The position numbers were made by a program, and so were the translations under genes. The notes below the pieces were generated by a model. That model was given only the letters and a program-made list of their open reading frames with translations, searched no databases and was not told the DNA's origin. From Tsuneonella litorea (GTDB taxonomy: Bacteria; Pseudomonadota; Alphaproteobacteria; Sphingomonadales; Sphingomonadaceae), in contig NZ_JAOAMV010000002.1 in the NCBI RefSeq assembly GCF_025154015.1, positions 434,001-498,000 of the forward strand: a DNA stretch of 64,000 bases, written 5' to 3'. The number at the start of each line of letters is the position of its first letter. Positions within the stretch are counted from its first letter, which is position 1. Shown piece after piece: positions 25,641 through 35,640 of this stretch.

Positions 25641-26143
25641 TTGATCACGACCGAGACGGCGCGGCGATTCTGCGCCCAGGCGGCTTCGTTCGAACCGAGC
25701 GCGACCGGGCGTTCCTTGCCGTAGCTGACCACGTTGATGCGGCCGGCGGCGATGCCGAGGCCGACGAGATAGTTCTTCGCGGCGTTTGCCCGTCGCTCGC
25801 CCAGCGCCAGGTTGTATTCGCGCGTGCCGCGTTCGTCGGCGTGACCCTCGATGGTGATGTTCACCTGCGGGTAGCGCGAAAGATACTGCGCCTGGGTCTG
25901 CAGCGCGGCCGCATCGGCGCTGTCGATGTTGTAGCGATCGGTGTCGAAGTAGATCACGTTCTGCCCGTTGACGCCCTGGACGAAGTGTTCCTGCGTTCCG
26001 GGAACCGGCGCCGTGCTTCCGGTATTCGGGGTGCTCGTGACCGTCGGTTCCGGTTCGGGCGGAAGCGAGGCCGGCGGCTCCTTCTTGCAGGCCGACAGCG
26101 CGGCGGCGCTGACCAGCAGCACGGTGGTGAAGGCGCGGTTCAT
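25637..26143 (-). CDS. pal: Peptidoglycan-associated lipoprotein Pal
   Basis: This 168-residue lipoprotein anchors the outer membrane to peptidoglycan as part of the Tol-Pal system. The lipobox Cys is at 19 (LSAC). A proline-rich linker is followed by the OmpA-like domain with VIYFDTDRYNIDSADAAAL and the peptidoglycan-binding IEGHADERGTREYNLALGERRA. AAGGAGAT precedes the ATG at 26143. It is the last gene of the ybgC-tolQRAB-pal operon. Confidence 0.97.
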   Translation of the reverse strand: MNRAFTTVLLVSAAALSACKKEPPASLPPEPEPTVTSTPNTGSTAPVPGTQEHFVQGVNGQNVIYFDTDRYNIDSADAAALQTQAQYLSRYPQVNITIEGHADERGTREYNLALGERRANAAKNYLVGLGIAAGRINVVSYGKERPVALGSNEAAWAQNRRAVSVVIN

Positions 26144-26204
26144 CGGGGATCTCCTTATTGGCTTGTTGAAAATCGGTGCGACCCGCTTTCTGAAACGAAT
26201 GCCT

Positions 26205-27581
26205 TCAGGGCAGGATGGGTCCCCAGGCGGGATCCGACGCATCGACGGGCGTCGCCAGCCGGCGCAGATTCTGGCCGGTCAGGTCCACCTGGTAGAGCGC
26301 CGTGCGCCCCGAATTGCGCTCGGTCCGGAAGAACTGGATCACGCGGCCATTGGGCGCCCAGGTTGGCGCCTCGTCCTGCCAGCCGTTGGTCAGCGTCCGC
26401 ACGCCGCCGCCGTTGGGGTTCATCACCGCGATGTTGAACGAGCTGGCGTTGGTGAACGCGATCTGGTCGCCGCGCGGGCTCCACTCGGGCGTGGCGCAGC
26501 GACTGCCGCCGAAGCTGATGCGCCGCTGGTTCGACCCGTCGGCGTTCATGACGTAGCACTGCTGGCTGCCCGACCGGTCGCTCTCGAACACGATCTGGCG
26601 GCCGTCGGGGGAATAGGACCCGCCGATGTCGATGCCGGGACCGTCGGTCAGCCGCACGCTCGCCCCGCCCTCGGCGGAGACGCGGTAGATGTCGGTGTTG
26701 CCGCCGACCGCCATCGAATAGAGCACCCAGCGCCCATCGGGCGACCAGCGGGGCGCGAAGGTCGGGTTGCGGCTCTCGGTGATCAGGGTCTGCCGGCCGG
26801 TGCCGATGTCGTAGCTGTAGATCCGCGGATTGCCGTCGATGTAGCTGAGATACAGCAGCTTGCGGTAATCGGGCGAATAGCGCGGGGTCAGCGCGGTCGC
26901 GCGGCCGTTGGTGATGAAGCGGTGGTTGGCGCCGTCCGAATCCATGATCGCGAGGCGCTTGACGCGGTTATCCTTGGGACCGGTTTCGGCGATGTAGGCG
27001 ATGCGGCTGTCGAAGAACGGGCTTTCGCCCGACAGGCGCGAATAGACAAGGTCCGCGCACTTGTGCGCGGCGCGCCGCCAGTCGACCGGCGGGACGACCC
27101 AGCCCGCGCGGGCCAGTTCCTTGTTGAGCGCGACGTCGTAGAGATAGCAGCCCACCGTCAGCCGCCCGTCCGCACCGGCGCGGACATAGCCCTGAACCAG
27201 CATCTCGCTGCTGCGACTGGACCAGGTGCCCCACGAAGGCGCGGTGATTTCCCCGTAACTGGGCTGCGGCAGCGAGCCCGGCCCGGTCGGCTTGAACAGG
27301 CCGTTGTTCTTGAGATCGTTGTAGACGACCTGCGCGAGTTCCTTGCCGAGGGCGGCGGTGCCGCTGGTGTTGGCGGGTGTCTGCGCGTTGCGATCGGTCG
27401 CGAAGCCGGGAATCGCGATGCCGAGATCCTCAAGGTTCCCTTCGAAGCTGACAGAGCCTGAAAGGCCTTCTTCCTCGGTCGTCACGACCGGCGTCGCCTC
27501 GGGCGGTTTCTGGCCCAGGTCCTGCGCCAGTGCCGGGGTGGCGGCGGACATCATGAGGAGCGCGATAAGAGTCTTTTTCAT
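26205..27581 (-). CDS. tolB: Tol-Pal translocation protein TolB
   Basis: This 458-residue periplasmic protein has a signal peptide (about 1-19, ending PALAQ), an N-terminal TolB domain (to about 180) and a six-bladed beta-propeller with repeated WSPDGRWVLY-type blades. It links Pal to TolA during envelope constriction. The ATG at 27581 overlaps the tolA stop (ATGA), which fixes the start. Confidence 0.96.
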   Translation of the reverse strand: MKKTLIALLMMSAATPALAQDLGQKPPEATPVVTTEEEGLSGSVSFEGNLEDLGIAIPGFATDRNAQTPANTSGTAALGKELAQVVYNDLKNNGLFKPTGPGSLPQPSYGEITAPSWGTWSSRSSEMLVQGYVRAGADGRLTVGCYLYDVALNKELARAGWVVPPVDWRRAAHKCADLVYSRLSGESPFFDSRIAYIAETGPKDNRVKRLAIMDSDGANHRFITNGRATALTPRYSPDYRKLLYLSYIDGNPRIYSYDIGTGRQTLITESRNPTFAPRWSPDGRWVLYSMAVGGNTDIYRVSAEGGASVRLTDGPGIDIGGSYSPDGRQIVFESDRSGSQQCYVMNADGSNQRRISFGGSRCATPEWSPRGDQIAFTNASSFNIAVMNPNGGGVRTLTNGWQDEAPTWAPNGRVIQFFRTERNSGRTALYQVDLTGQNLRRLATPVDASDPAWGPILP

Positions 27582-28387
27582 TGCGATAGCTTCCAATCGA
27601 AATCGACGGTCACGACCTTCCAGGCCTCGTAGTATTCTTCCGGCAGGTCGAACGGCGCGGCAAGGCGAACGGCGCGGATGGCCTGCTCGCCGTGGCGGCC
27701 GGCCTGCGGCTTGTTGAGATCGGTGATGCCGGACTGGCGAACGACTTCCGGACTGCCGGAAAGGCTGCCGTCGGGGTTGAGCCGGAACCGTACCTTCGTG
27801 ATCAGTTCCTCGACCTCCGGCCCGCTCGGGGGCTGCCATTTGGGCCGCAGTTCGCGGGCAATCGCCTGGAACAGGCTCGCCTTTGCGCTGGCGCCGATCT
27901 GGCTGGCGGGGACCCGCGTTTCGCGCGTGGTCGTGCTGTCGCCTGCGCCGGGCAGGAAGTCGGCGCCGATGCGGTTGCCCCCGGCCGGTTTGGGCGTCGA
28001 ACGCTCAGACCGCGACGGTGCGTCGGGACGGCGGCGCGGTTCGGTCGACACGGGGGACGGCTTGGGCGCGGGCCTCGCGACGGTGCGTTCGACGGGTTTC
28101 GGGCGCGGTACCTCTGGCATGGGCCGGACGACCGGCTCCGGCTCGGCGAGGGGCGCAGGTTCCGGCGCGAGAGTGGGCGCGATCGCCGCCGCGCTCTCGG
28201 GAACGGGCTCGGGTGCGGTCGCTTCGAGGCCGACGTCGGTGGTCAGGTTGACCGTCATCCTCGGCGCAGGATCGAGCACGTCGCGCTTCGACGGCTGGAG
28301 CAGAAACGCGGCAGCAAGACCAAGGTGAAGGACCACCGCGATCCCGAGGCCGATGCGCTCCTCGCGCCGAAGATGGGCGAACACCAT
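27578..28387 (-). CDS. tolA: TolA/TonB-C type envelope protein
   Basis: This protein of about 269 residues has an N-terminal transmembrane helix (IGLGIAVVLHLGLAAAFLL), a Pro/Glu-rich periplasmic stretch (about 55-135) and a C-terminal TolA/TonB-C domain (about 165-269, LRPKWQPPSGPEVEELITKV). It spans the periplasm to connect TolQR with TolB-Pal. I chose the ATG at 28387; a GTG at 28423 would add 12 residues and overlap tolR by 26 bp. Neither start has a clear ribosome site. Confidence 0.88.
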   Translation of the reverse strand: MVFAHLRREERIGLGIAVVLHLGLAAAFLLQPSKRDVLDPAPRMTVNLTTDVGLEATAPEPVPESAAAIAPTLAPEPAPLAEPEPVVRPMPEVPRPKPVERTVARPAPKPSPVSTEPRRRPDAPSRSERSTPKPAGGNRIGADFLPGAGDSTTTRETRVPASQIGASAKASLFQAIARELRPKWQPPSGPEVEELITKVRFRLNPDGSLSGSPEVVRQSGITDLNKPQAGRHGEQAIRAVRLAAPFDLPEEYYEAWKVVTVDFDWKLSQ

Positions 28388-28397
28388 GGCGGTCGGG

Positions 28398-28868
28398 CTA
28401 TGGCGCGTCGGCTGAACCGCCACTGACCGCGTCGGCGGGGGCGCCGCCCGACGTGACCAGCGAGATCGAGTTGAAGCCCGCGCGATTCAGCTCGCCCATG
28501 ACCGCCATGACCCGTCCGTAATCCAGCGCCTTGTCCGCGCGCAGGGTGACCTGTGGCGGCGTGCCGGTGCCCGGCCGCAGCTCTTCGAGCGCCGCGGGGA
28601 AACCGCCCACGGGAACGCGCTCGCGATCGATGAAGACATAGCCGTCGCGGTCGATCGAAATCGTCACCTGCTCGGGGTCCTGGTCGAGCGGGTTCGCACG
28701 GCTGTCGGGCAGTTCGAGCGGCACGCCCGCGGTGAGCAGCGGTGCCGTGACCATGAAGATGATCAACAGAACCAGCATGACGTCGACCAGCGGGGTGACG
28801 TTGATCTCCGCCATCGGCGCGCGTCCGCGGCTCCTGCCGCGGCGCGAGGAATGGAGGCCCATGGCCAT
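28398..28868 (-). CDS. tolR: TolR, ExbD-family motor subunit
   Basis: This 156-residue inner-membrane protein has one transmembrane segment with the ExbD/TolR proton-pathway aspartate (INVTPLVDVMLVLLIIFMV) and a periplasmic domain. It works with TolQ to energise TolA. It starts 1 nt after the tolQ stop. An Ala/Gly/Asp-rich tail ends the protein. Confidence 0.95.
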   Translation of the reverse strand: MAMGLHSSRRGRSRGRAPMAEINVTPLVDVMLVLLIIFMVTAPLLTAGVPLELPDSRANPLDQDPEQVTISIDRDGYVFIDRERVPVGGFPAALEELRPGTGTPPQVTLRADKALDYGRVMAVMGELNRAGFNSISLVTSGGAPADAVSGGSADAP

Positions 28869-28869
28869 C

Positions 28870-29576
<707 letters not shown>

Positions 29577-29580
<4 letters not shown>

Positions 29581-30056
29581 TCGGTATCCTGATTGGATCT
29601 GGCAGCGAATTTCTCGAACGCCGCGCGCCATTCGGCGGGCTGGCGGCGGGGGCGCCCCTGGAGATCGACGAACCCCACTCTGACGGTCTGTTCGGCGACA
29701 AGTTCCCCGTCGCGCGTCGCGCGCTGGATTATGCGCACGCTTGCCGCGCCCAGTTCGGCGCAGGTGCTTTCGATGACCACGGTGTCGTCGAGCCGGGCGG
29801 GCCGCGCGTAGCGGATGTGGAGGTCGGCAACCGCGTAGGCCCCCTCGCCGCTTTCCACCGCCGCGCGCTGGTCGATCCCCAGCATCCGTACCAGGTCGCT
29901 GCGCGCCCGCTCGAACCATCGCAGGTAGTTCGCGTGATAGACGATCCCAGACAGGTCGGTGTCCTCGTAGTACGCGCGCACCGCGAACAGATGGCGCGCC
30001 CCGTCGATCACGCCGCCGGGAGGGTTGGGGCCGGAAAGAGAAGGCGCTGCGGTCAT
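29577..30056 (-). CDS. ybgC: YbgC-type acyl-CoA thioesterase of the Tol operon
   Basis: This 159-residue hot-dog thioesterase has the YbgC motif YYEDTDLSGIVYHANYLRWFERAR with the catalytic Asp. It is the first gene of the Tol-Pal operon, as in many proteobacteria, where it hydrolyses short acyl-CoA or acyl-ACP substrates. The N-terminal 20 residues are not conserved, so the start could be slightly downstream. Confidence 0.93.
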
Positions 30057-30120
30057 TGCCGGGGCCGCTTAGCTGCACCGGGACTCGGGTGGCAAGCTAC
30101 AGAAGGTTAACCGGAGCGGA

Positions 30121-30495
30121 TCATCCGACCATGCGACCCAGCGGTCGGCCGCCGAAGATGTGGGCGTGCAGATGCGGGATCTCCTGACCGCCGTGCCCGC
30201 CGACGTTGTAGAGGACCCTGTAACCGGGTTCGACCAGCCCCGCGTCGCGCGCGATCCTGCCCACAGCGCGCGAGAACCCGGCGATCTCGGCGTCGGGAGC
30301 CTTGGCCGAGAAATCGTCCCAGCTGACATACGCACGCTTGGGCACCACCAGGATGTGCACCGGCGCCTGCGGGTTGATATCGTGGAAGGCGAGCGCCCAT
30401 TCGTCCTCGTAGACCTTCTTCGACGGCAATTCGCCGCGAAGGACCTTCGCGAAGATGTTCTGGTCGTCATATGGCTGGGTCGCATCGATGGGCAT
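30121..30495 (-). CDS. hinT: HIT-family hydrolase (HinT-like)
   Basis: This 124-residue nucleoside phosphoramidase-type protein carries the histidine triad IPHLHAHIFGG near the C-terminus and the N-terminal NIFAKVLRGELPSKKVYED. Its ATG shares one base with the hisE stop, so it is coupled to the histidine operon. HinT proteins hydrolyse adenosine phosphoramidates. Confidence 0.93.
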   Translation of the reverse strand: MPIDATQPYDDQNIFAKVLRGELPSKKVYEDEWALAFHDINPQAPVHILVVPKRAYVSWDDFSAKAPDAEIAGFSRAVGRIARDAGLVEPGYRVLYNVGGHGGQEIPHLHAHIFGGRPLGRMVG

Positions 30496-30812
30496 CAGTT
30501 GCTCCGTGAAGCCTTTTCCTCGAGGCCGGACGTGCCCTCGCGGCGGTCGAGCTCCGACAGGACATCGGCGAGCGGGACGCCCTTCTCGCCAAGCAGGACC
30601 AGGAGATGGAACAGTACGTCGGCTGCCTCCCCGGCCAGCTCCTCGCGACTGCCCGCCAGCGCGGCAACGGTGGCCTCGACCGCCTCCTCGCCGAACTTGC
30701 GTGCGATGACGGGCAGCCCGCGCGCATGAAGCTGGGCGACGTAACTCGTGGAGGCCTCGCCCGCGGCAAGCCGCTCGGCAATCGTGGCCTCAAGCCGGGA
30801 GAGCGTGTTCAT
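30495..30812 (-). CDS. hisE: Phosphoribosyl-ATP pyrophosphatase
   Basis: This 105-residue MazG-fold enzyme removes pyrophosphate from phosphoribosyl-ATP in the second step of histidine synthesis. The motifs ARKFGEEAVEATVAAL and GEAADVLFHLLVLL carry the metal-binding acidic residues. It lies downstream of hisF, separated only by a tiny PEP-CTERM gene. The ATG at 30812 gives the standard length. Confidence 0.94.
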   Translation of the reverse strand: MNTLSRLEATIAERLAAGEASTSYVAQLHARGLPVIARKFGEEAVEATVAALAGSREELAGEAADVLFHLLVLLGEKGVPLADVLSELDRREGTSGLEEKASRSN

Positions 30813-30853
30813 CGCCCGCCGGAATGGCCGGGTGCGGCCGATCCCGCAAGGGG

Positions 30854-31009
30854 TCAGTCGCGTTTGCGGCGCGATCCGTGCCGACCGATGATCACGCCGA
30901 GAACACCGATTCCGAACAAGGCCAGGGCCGATGGCTCTGGTACCGTGGTATCGGCGGCGTGCGCGGGTACGGCCATGGCGAGAAACGCGATGAAGCCGGC
31001 TATCCGCAT
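30854..31009 (-). CDS. Tiny PEP-CTERM protein inside the histidine operon
   Basis: This 51-residue protein has a signal peptide (about 1-18, ending AHA) followed almost at once by a PEP-CTERM sorting signal: VPEPSALALFGIGVLGVIIG and a basic tail GRHGSRRKRD. In such proteins an exosortase cleaves at PEP after export. Here the mature part between signal and PEP motif is only about five residues. It lies between hisF and hisE on the same strand. No exosortase gene is in the window. It may be a functional miniprotein or a remnant of a larger gene. Confidence 0.75.
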   Translation of the reverse strand: MRIAGFIAFLAMAVPAHAADTTVPEPSALALFGIGVLGVIIGRHGSRRKRD

Positions 31010-31080
31010 TCGAGCACAAGGCGCGTGACGATCGCGCTCGGCAAGCCGGCAGACGGCTGCGTCCCGAAACGGGACTGGCG

Positions 31081-31842
31081 TCAGGCGCTGCGTGCGGGCA
31101 GGCCGGCCGCCCGCAAGGCGTCGTGCGCCTCGGCGATGGTGTGGGTGCCGAAGTGAAAGATCGAAGCCGCGAGAACCGCGCTCGCCCCGCCTTCCGTCAC
31201 CCCTTCGACCAGGTGACGGAGCGTGCCGACCCCGCCGCTCGCGATCACCGGCACGCCCACCGCGTCGGCGATCTCGCGGGTCAGCGCGAGGTCGTAACCG
31301 GCTTGCGTGCCGTCGCCGTCCATCGAGGTGACGAGCAGTTCGCCCGCACCCAGTTCGGCGAGCCGGACAGCGTGCTCTACCGCGTCGATATGGGTGGGCT
31401 TGCGCCCCCCGTGCGTGTAGATCTGCCAGCCGGCCCCGCTGCGCCGCGCATCGATGCTGGCGACGACGCACTGGCTGCCGAACCTCGCGGCGATCTCGGC
31501 GACGAGTTCGGGGCGAGCGACCGCCGCGCTGTTCACGGCGACCTTGTCGGCGCCGGCAAGCAGCAACGCACGCGCGTCCTCGACCGAGCGCACCCCGCCG
31601 CCGACGGTGAGCGGCATGAAGCAGACTTCGGCCGTTCGGCGCACGACATCGAGCAGCGTGCCGCGCCCCTCGTGGCTGGCCGATATGTCGAGGAAACACA
31701 GTTCGTCCGCGCCCGCACGATCGTAGGCCCTGGCCTGTTCGACCGGATCGCCCGCGTCCTTGAGGTCGACGAAGTTCACGCCCTTCACCACGCGCTTGTC
31801 GCGCACGTCGAGGCACGGGATCACGCGGACGCGGACGGTCAC
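31081..31842 (-). CDS. hisF: Imidazole glycerol phosphate synthase cyclase subunit HisF
   Basis: This 253-residue TIM-barrel enzyme forms imidazole glycerol phosphate and AICAR with His[28 protein letters not shown] and VASIDARR are typical. The catalytic aspartates lie at the N-terminal CLD and in [13 protein letters not shown]. The GTG at 31842 overlaps the hisA stop (GTGA), which sets the start. Confidence 0.96.
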   Translation of the reverse strand: MTVRVRVIPCLDVRDKRVVKGVNFVDLKDAGDPVEQARAYDRAGADELCFLDISASHEGRGTLLDVVRRTAEVCFMPLTVGGGVRSVEDARALLLAGADKVAVNSAAVARPELVAEIAARFGSQCVVASIDARRSGAGWQIYTHGGRKPTHIDAVEHAVRLAELGAGELLVTSMDGDGTQAGYDLALTREIADAVGVPVIASGGVGTLRHLVEGVTEGGASAVLAASIFHFGTHTIAEAHDALRAAGLPARSA

Positions 31843-32567
31843 GACCGGTTCGCCATGGCAATCGCGGCGGCAAGATCCAGCCGCCCGTCGTAAAGCGCCC
31901 GGCCGGTGATCACGCCTTCTATCCCTTCGGCCGCGTGCATCGAGAGGACGTAGATGTCGTCGATGCCCTTGACCCCGCCGCTGGCGATGACGGGCAGGTC
32001 GACCCGGCGCGCCAGGTCCACGGTCGCGTCGATGTTGACGCCCTTGAGCATTCCGTCGCGGCCGATGTCGGTGAACAGCAGGCTGGCGACCCCGGCGTCC
32101 TCGAACCGGCGCGCAAGATCGACCACGGGCACGTCCGACACGTCGGCCCAGCCCTCGGTCGCAACCATGCCGTCGCGCGCATCGACGGCGACGACGATGC
32201 CACCCTCGAACGCGCGCGCCATGTCGCGCACGAACTGCGGGTCCTTGAGCGCGGCGGTTCCCATCACGATCCGCGCCACGCCGAGGTCGAACCACCCCTC
32301 GACCGCTGCGCGGGTGCGGATGCCGCCGCCAAGCTGGACGTAGCCGGGAAATGCCTCGACGATGGCCTCGACCGCGGCGCGATTTTCCGTGCGGCCGGCG
32401 AACGATCCGTCAAGGTCGACGACGTGCAGGTGCTCGGCGCCGGCCTCGGCGAACAGCAGCGCCTGGGCGGCGGGGTCGTCGCCGTAGACTGTGGCGCGCG
32501 CCATGTCGCCTTCGGCGAGGCGGACGACCTGGCCGCCCTTCAGGTCGATCGCGGGAAAGACGATCAC
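31839..32567 (-). CDS. hisA: ProFAR isomerase HisA
   Basis: This 242-residue TIM barrel performs the Amadori rearrangement before the HisF-HisH step. The start [16 protein letters not shown] and later VVAVDARDG and [12 protein letters not shown] are diagnostic. I chose the GTG at 32567, which overlaps the hisH stop as GTGA, the same arrangement as hisF. A GTG 9 bp upstream (32576) is the alternative. Confidence 0.95.
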   Translation of the reverse strand: MIVFPAIDLKGGQVVRLAEGDMARATVYGDDPAAQALLFAEAGAEHLHVVDLDGSFAGRTENRAAVEAIVEAFPGYVQLGGGIRTRAAVEGWFDLGVARIVMGTAALKDPQFVRDMARAFEGGIVVAVDARDGMVATEGWADVSDVPVVDLARRFEDAGVASLLFTDIGRDGMLKGVNIDATVDLARRVDLPVIASGGVKGIDDIYVLSMHAAEGIEGVITGRALYDGRLDLAAAIAMANRS

Positions 32568-33193
32568 GGCTTCCACTCCAGGAAGCGCGCCAGAAGCCCC
32601 AGCCCGTAAGCCTGGCTCTTCTCGGGGTGGAACTGCACGCCCAGCATATTGTCGCGCGCCACCGCTGCGACGAGGCCGCCGCCGTGGTCGGTCATCGCCG
32701 CCACGTCGTGCCCGTCGGCGACCGCGAAATGAAACGAGTGCAGGAAATAGGCCTCGCCCGGTTCGATCAATCGCGCGCCGTTCGCACGGGGCATCGGGCG
32801 CACGTCATTCCAGCCCATGTGCGGCACCTTGATCACCGGGTCGCTGCGTTCGATCGGGCGCACCTCTCCCGCGATCCAGCCAAGACCCTTGGTCACCCCG
32901 TGTTCCCTGCCGCGGGTGGCGAGCAGCTGCATTCCCACGCAGATGCCGAGGAAGGGGACGCCTGCTCCGATCACCCGTTCCTCGAGCGCGGCGACGAGAC
33001 CGGGAATGGCCTTCAGCCCATGCGCGCAGGCCTTGAAAGACCCCACACCGGGCAGCACGATGCGCCGCGCGCCGCGCACGATATCGGGATCCGCCGTCAC
33101 GTGGACATGGCCCGCCCCGGCCGCACGAAGCGCGTTGTGGACCGAGTGGAGATTGCCCGCGCCGTAATCGATGAGGGCGATCGCTTCCGCCAT
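32564..33193 (-). CDS. hisH: Imidazole glycerol phosphate synthase glutaminase subunit HisH
   Basis: This 209-residue class I glutamine amidotransferase supplies ammonia to HisF. The nucleophile Cys is in LGICVGMQLL, and the His-Glu pair is in GVQFHPEKS. It starts 4 nt after the hisB stop and ends overlapping hisA. Confidence 0.96.
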   Translation of the reverse strand: MAEAIALIDYGAGNLHSVHNALRAAGAGHVHVTADPDIVRGARRIVLPGVGSFKACAHGLKAIPGLVAALEERVIGAGVPFLGICVGMQLLATRGREHGVTKGLGWIAGEVRPIERSDPVIKVPHMGWNDVRPMPRANGARLIEPGEAYFLHSFHFAVADGHDVAAMTDHGGGLVAAVARDNMLGVQFHPEKSQAYGLGLLARFLEWKP

Positions 33194-33197
33194 GCGA

Positions 33198-33791
33198 TCA
33201 GCCGCCCAGCTGGCCCTTGGTGCTCGGCACCGCCCCGCCTTTCCTCGGGTCGAGTTCGACCGCCTGCCGCATCGCGCGAGCGAAACCCTTGTAGAGCGAT
33301 TCGCAGATGTGATGGTTGTTGGTGCCGTAGAGCAGTTCGACGTGCAGCGTTATGCCGCAGGCCTGCGCGACCGAGTGGAACCAGTGTTCGATCAGTTCGG
33401 TGTCCCACTCGCCGAGCTTTTCCTGGCTGAAACCTGCCCGCCAGACGAGGTATGGCCGGCCCGAGATGTCGAGCGCGACGCGCGAGAGCGTCTCGTCCAT
33501 CGGGGAATAGGCCTGCCCGTAGCGGCCGATCCCGCCCTTGTCGCCGAGCGCCTCGTACAATGCCTGGCCAAGAGCGATCGCGCTGTCTTCGGTTGTGTGG
33601 TGCTGGTCGACATGAAGGTCGCCGTCGACCTTCATCGTCACGTCGATCAGCGAATGCCGGCTGAACTGTTCGACCATGTGGTCGAGAAAACCGATGCCGG
33701 TTTCCACCGCGTAGGCACCCGTCCCGTCGAGGTTCACCTCGACCAGGATGGCCGTTTCGCTGGTCCTTCGCTCGATCCGTCCGGTGCGCAT
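33198..33791 (-). CDS. hisB: Imidazoleglycerol-phosphate dehydratase
   Basis: This 197-residue monofunctional enzyme dehydrates imidazole glycerol phosphate. The duplicated manganese motifs are [29 protein letters not shown] and [14 protein letters not shown]. It is the first gene of the operon hisB-hisH-hisA-hisF-(PEP-CTERM)-hisE-hinT and diverges from the sspB gene. Confidence 0.96.
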   Translation of the reverse strand: MRTGRIERRTSETAILVEVNLDGTGAYAVETGIGFLDHMVEQFSRHSLIDVTMKVDGDLHVDQHHTTEDSAIALGQALYEALGDKGGIGRYGQAYSPMDETLSRVALDISGRPYLVWRAGFSQEKLGEWDTELIEHWFHSVAQACGITLHVELLYGTNNHHICESLYKGFARAMRQAVELDPRKGGAVPSTKGQLGG

Positions 33792-33905
33792 GGGAGGCGC
33801 CTATACGCGCGGGGGCCGGGCGCGCAAGCAATCCGCGCTTGCCCCCCAAGGGTTTCGCCTTTTGCGGCTTGACCGGGCCGCGCCGCGCCGCCACCAACAG
33901 AGGCG

Positions 33906-34421
33906 ATGACCGACGAAACGCCCGACAGCCTCATCCCCTACGACGAGATCGTGCAGGAAGCGCTGCGCGCCGTCGTCGGGCGCGTGCTCGGCGAGGTCGA
34001 GGCGGCGGGCGGCACCCTGCCGGGCAATCACCACTTCTACATCACCTTCAAGACGAACGCTCCCGGCGTCGACATCCCCAAGCATCTGCGCGAGCGCTTC
34101 ACCGACGAGATGACGATCGTGCTGCAGAACAAGTTCTGGGACCTCAACGTCGACGACGAGGGGTTCACCGTCAGCCTCACCTTCAACCAGGTGCCGGCCA
34201 AGCTCGACATTCCGTTCGGCGCCATCACCGCCTTCGTCGATCCGGCGGTGGATTTCGGCCTCCAGTTCCAGGCGACCGTGGCGGACATGGCGCCCGAGAG
34301 CCACGACGAGGCCGAGAACGACGGTCAGGGCGATTCGGCGGAACGGGCACCGCACCCGGCCGTTACCGAAAGCGACGACGGCTCGAATGTCGTCACGGTC
34401 GATTTCGGCCGCAAGAAGTAG
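33906..34421 (+). CDS. sspB: SspB-type ClpXP adaptor
   Basis: This 171-residue protein is the alphaproteobacterial stringent starvation protein B, which delivers ssrA-tagged proteins to ClpXP. The core has GNHHFYITFKTNAPGV, VLQNKFWDL and LTFNQVPAKLDIPFGAITAFVDP. An acidic linker leads to a C-terminal VVTVDFGRKK that fits the ClpX-binding tail. Confidence 0.93.
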   Translation: MTDETPDSLIPYDEIVQEALRAVVGRVLGEVEAAGGTLPGNHHFYITFKTNAPGVDIPKHLRERFTDEMTIVLQNKFWDLNVDDEGFTVSLTFNQVPAKLDIPFGAITAFVDPAVDFGLQFQATVADMAPESHDEAENDGQGDSAERAPHPAVTESDDGSNVVTVDFGRKK

Positions 34422-34469
34422 CCGCGCGGCGCGCCGAACACCGGCAGTGCCGCGCCACAGGGGAGCGGC

Positions 34470-34910
34470 ATGACACGCACATCCGGCAAGGCCGGGAAAC
34501 TCGGCGAACGCATCACCAGCAAGGGCGGACGCGCGGTCGACAGGGCCATCACCAAGGTGACCGGCGAGGATCGCGAAGTGATGGGCCCCAGTCCCAACCC
34601 GGCGACCAATCTTATCATCCACGACGTGCTCCTGCGCGCGGGCGGGCGATTGATGCGCACGACGCTCGAAAAAGGGCTGCTCGCCAACCGCTATGGCAAG
34701 CAGAGCGCCAAGAAGATGGTCGACAACCGGTCGGTCACCATGGCGCTTGCCAGCTACGCGGTCTCGCGCTTCGCGACGCGCTCTATTCCGGGTGCCCTGA
34801 TCGTGGGAACCGGGCTCGCTGCCAAGACGCTTTTCGACCGCAGCCAGTCGCGCAGGAAGGCCCGAAGCGCGGGTGACAAGGCGCTGCGCGAGACCGAAGC
34901 GGAGGAATAG
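34470..34910 (+). CDS. Conserved hypothetical protein
   Basis: This 146-residue basic protein has no recognised domain. The N-terminal half is Lys/Arg-rich. A hydrophobic segment near 105-122 (RSIPGALIVGTGLAAKTLF) may be a membrane helix, and the C-terminus is charged. It lies between sspB and gmk on the same strand. Its function cannot be inferred. Confidence 0.75.
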   Translation: MTRTSGKAGKLGERITSKGGRAVDRAITKVTGEDREVMGPSPNPATNLIIHDVLLRAGGRLMRTTLEKGLLANRYGKQSAKKMVDNRSVTMALASYAVSRFATRSIPGALIVGTGLAAKTLFDRSQSRRKARSAGDKALRETEAEE

Positions 34911-34959
34911 CCCGCTCGCAGGGGTTGATTCGGCGGCCCCGTTCCGCGCAAGAGCGCGC

Positions 34960-35640
34960 ATGACCGCCAGCGACACGCAATCCGAAGCTCTCAAGAGGCG
35001 CGGGCTCATGTTCGTGCTGTCCTCGCCCTCGGGTGCGGGAAAGACCACGATCAGCCGGATGCTGCTCGAAGCGGACGAGGCGATCAAGCTGTCGGTGAGC
35101 GTGACAACCCGCAGTCCCCGCCCCGGCGAACGCGACGGGGTCCATTACCACTTCGTCGATGACGCCACCTTCGACCGGATGGTCGAGGAGGACGACTTCT
35201 ACGAATGGGCGCACGTGTTCGGCCATCGGTACGGGACGCCCAAGGGACACATTCGCTCGGCCCTCAAGGACGGGCAGGATTTCCTTTTCGACATCGACTG
35301 GCAGGGCACCCAGCAGCTTTACCAGAAGGACCGGCAGGACGTGGTCAGCGTGTTCATCCTGCCGCCCAGCATCGCCGAATTGCGCCGCCGCCTCGAAGCG
35401 CGCGCGCAGGACAATCCGGCGGTGATCCAGAGCCGGATGGACCGCGCCCGCGCAGAGATCAGCCACTGGGCCGAATACGAATATGTCGTGATCAACGACG
35501 ACGTCGACGAATGCTTCCGCAAGGTGCGCGAGATTCTCCACGCAGAGCGGATGGAGCGCACGCGGCAGACCGGCCTGATCCCCTTCGTCCGGGAACTGAT
35601 GGGGACCGACCCCTCGCCTCAGGTGGCGCCGAGCATCTGA
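34960..35640 (+). CDS. gmk: Guanylate kinase
   Basis: This 226-residue enzyme phosphorylates GMP to GDP. It shows the P-loop SSPSGAGKTT, the GMP-binding SVSVTTRSPRPGE and GVHYHF, and DIDWQGTQQL. The ATG at 34960 gives a normal N-terminus. The last 22 bp overlap the 3' end of the convergent DUF418 gene. Confidence 0.96.
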   Translation: MTASDTQSEALKRRGLMFVLSSPSGAGKTTISRMLLEADEAIKLSVSVTTRSPRPGERDGVHYHFVDDATFDRMVEEDDFYEWAHVFGHRYGTPKGHIRSALKDGQDFLFDIDWQGTQQLYQKDRQDVVSVFILPPSIAELRRRLEARAQDNPAVIQSRMDRARAEISHWAEYEYVVINDDVDECFRKVREILHAERMERTRQTGLIPFVRELMGTDPSPQVAPSI

